Source: a bacterium | GTDB lineage: Bacteria; Hydrothermota; UBA3073; JACQXS01; JAUWAR01 | Direction of reading: 5' to 3' | Assembly: GCA_030601965.1 (NCBI GenBank) | Contig: JAUWAR010000061.1 | Coordinates: 1-7,719 of the forward strand | Length of the DNA: 7,719 nucleotides | Shown: piece after piece, positions 6,888 to 7,719 of the stretch | Layout: each line of letters begins with the position of its first letter | Numbering within the stretch: the stretch's first letter is position 1 | The notes under the pieces: model-generated | What the model was told of the DNA's origin: nothing | The model's database searches: none | What the model saw: the letters and a program-made list of their open reading frames with translations, nothing else | Program-made: the position numbers and the translations under genes

Positions 6888-7719
6888 TATAGCAGAGCAT
6901 CCACTTTTAGGAAAAGGTAAAATTCTTAATGCAAGATGGAGAGACCAGGAACTTCTTGTCCAATTTGATGGAGGGCTTGAGATATGGGTTCCGAAATCTA
7001 CAATTAAGGTAAAAAAAAGTAGGAGGGACATTCCTGTCCCGATGAAAGTGAAACTTCCTCGTCAAGGTCATAGAAAAGTCTATAAAGGTAATATCACAGA
7101 AAGGAGAATGATTGAAGCATTTAAACTTGGAATTGTTCCCCACGAACAGGTAAGAGACTTCACATTTGGAAGAGAAAAAGAGATTAAGAAACTTGAACAG
7201 GGATTTGAAAAATTAAAAAAAGAGAGTGGAAGTGTGCTAACTATTGAGGGGGAATATGGGTCAGGAAAAACACATTTCATGGATTATATCTATTTTACTG
7301 CATTAGAGAAAAACTATGCAGTTGCAAAAACTGCCCTTGACCCAATAGATGTTACGCCTTATGAACCCAAAAGCGTTTATAGAGAACTTGTAAAATCATT
7401 TAGATTCAAAGGTGGTGATTTTAGAGAATTCCTAAAAGAGTCTGCAAAAGTAGAGAGTTTAGAAGGACACAGATTTTTGAATCCAATTCTCCAACAGTTA
7501 AGAGATGGAGATATAGAAGAAGACCTATGGAAATGGATTGAGGCTGAGCATCAGCCAAGATGGTATCTTAATAAATTTAAGGAATTGAGAAAATTACCCC
7601 TTCTGCCAAATTTCTCTACAGCTGCTGATAATTACTGCTATCTTTTAAGTGGGATTGCTACTCTTACAAAAAAGTTAGGTCTTAAAGGTTTTGTAATTTT
7701 GATAGATGAGGCAGAGACA
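6871..7719 (+). CDS. Second BREX-type (DUF2791-like) P-loop ATPase with N-terminal SH3/CarD-like module, truncated by window edge
   Basis: This open frame runs from the ATG at 6871 to the right edge without a stop (283 residues seen), so the gene continues beyond. Residues about 8-45 (HPLLGKGKILNARWRDQELLVQ... ending WVPKSTIKV) resemble the small SH3/CarD-like or Tudor-like beta barrels with an 'HP.fG.G.V...' start found in several DNA-linked proteins. A basic linker follows (about 46-75), and then the ATPase core: FGREKEIKKLEQGF, Walker A GEYGSGKTHF (K133, T134), and Walker B FVILIDEAE (D279, E280) at the window edge. Motifs such as EGEYGSGKTHF and the DEAE box pair it with the preceding BrxD-like ATPase, so the two probably work together, but they are different in length and N-terminus. 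It overlaps the previous gene by 17 bases and lacks a Shine-Dalgarno site. A REP-like palindrome lies in the linker. The true C-terminus and any fused domain are unknown. Confidence 0.85.
   Translation, partial: MRENTNIAEHPLLGKGKILNARWRDQELLVQFDGGLEIWVPKSTIKVKKSRRDIPVPMKVKLPRQGHRKVYKGNITERRMIEAFKLGIVPHEQVRDFTFGREKEIKKLEQGFEKLKKESGSVLTIEGEYGSGKTHFMDYIYFTALEKNYAVAKTALDPIDVTPYEPKSVYRELVKSFRFKGGDFREFLKESAKVESLEGHRFLNPILQQLRDGDIEEDLWKWIEAEHQPRWYLNKFKELRKLPLLPNFSTAADNYCYLLSGIATLTKKLGLKGFVILIDEAET
7019..7040 (+). repeat. Short REP-like palindrome related to the one at 3541
   Basis: GTAG (7019-7022) is followed by GA and then the hairpin GGGACA-TTCC-TGTCCC (7025-7040), six-base perfect arms with a four-base loop. 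The GTAG head and the GGGACA/TGTCCC arms are shared with the longer palindrome at 3541-3570. It is read in frame as SRRDIPVP in the basic linker of the second ATPase. It follows a run of eight A (7011-7018). Chance cannot be excluded for such short arms, but the shared core makes a common family likely. Confidence 0.55.

Noticed and set aside
3009..7719. Canonical BREX locus
   Set aside because: Only the BrxC/BrxD-type ATPases are present; no PglZ, PglX, BrxA, BrxB or BrxL can be seen in this window.

Overview
This 7.7 kb window is AT-rich and every gene lies on the + strand with short gaps or overlaps, so it reads as one continuous transcription block. Two genes run off the window ends. The left part is a bacterial V/A-type rotary ATPase segment, and one gene there has a clean AGGAGG ribosome binding site. 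Together with the environmental-type palindromic repeats, this suggests an uncultivated, probably anaerobic bacterium. The lineage cannot be fixed from the sequence alone.

Region 1 (2-3008) encodes V-ATPase subunits I (missing its N-terminus at the left edge), K (proteolipid) and E. Subunit K carries the full set of residues that coordinate Na+ in the Enterococcus hirae rotor ring, so the enzyme may be Na+-coupled. The subunit E gene has no Shine-Dalgarno sequence; its leader holds three copies of a 9-bp repeat.

Region 2 (3009-4911) begins exactly at the subunit E stop codon (TAG followed at once by ATG). It holds an unrecognised coiled-coil protein and then a Fic-domain protein with an intact catalytic motif, an N-terminal auto-inhibitory motif and a C-terminal winged helix. 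Three perfect 12-bp repeats lie across and after the Fic stop codon.

Region 3 (4985-7719) is a tightly overlapping trio: a class I SAM-dependent methyltransferase, a complete BrxD-like P-loop ATPase (DUF2791 type), and a second ATPase of the same kind that is cut by the right edge and carries an extra N-terminal SH3/CarD-like module. Overlaps of 8 and 17 bases indicate translational coupling. BrxC/BrxD-type ATPases are known from BREX phage-defence loci, but no PglX, PglZ, BrxA, BrxB or BrxL is visible. This is therefore a candidate non-canonical defence or DNA-transaction cassette attached to a housekeeping ATPase operon; its remaining parts would lie to the right.

Two related palindromes headed by GTAG and built on GGGACA...TGTCCC (3541-3570 and 7019-7040) sit in frame inside two of the cassette genes. 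They look like REP-type elements that have become protein-coding. No stretch longer than 73 bases is without a gene.
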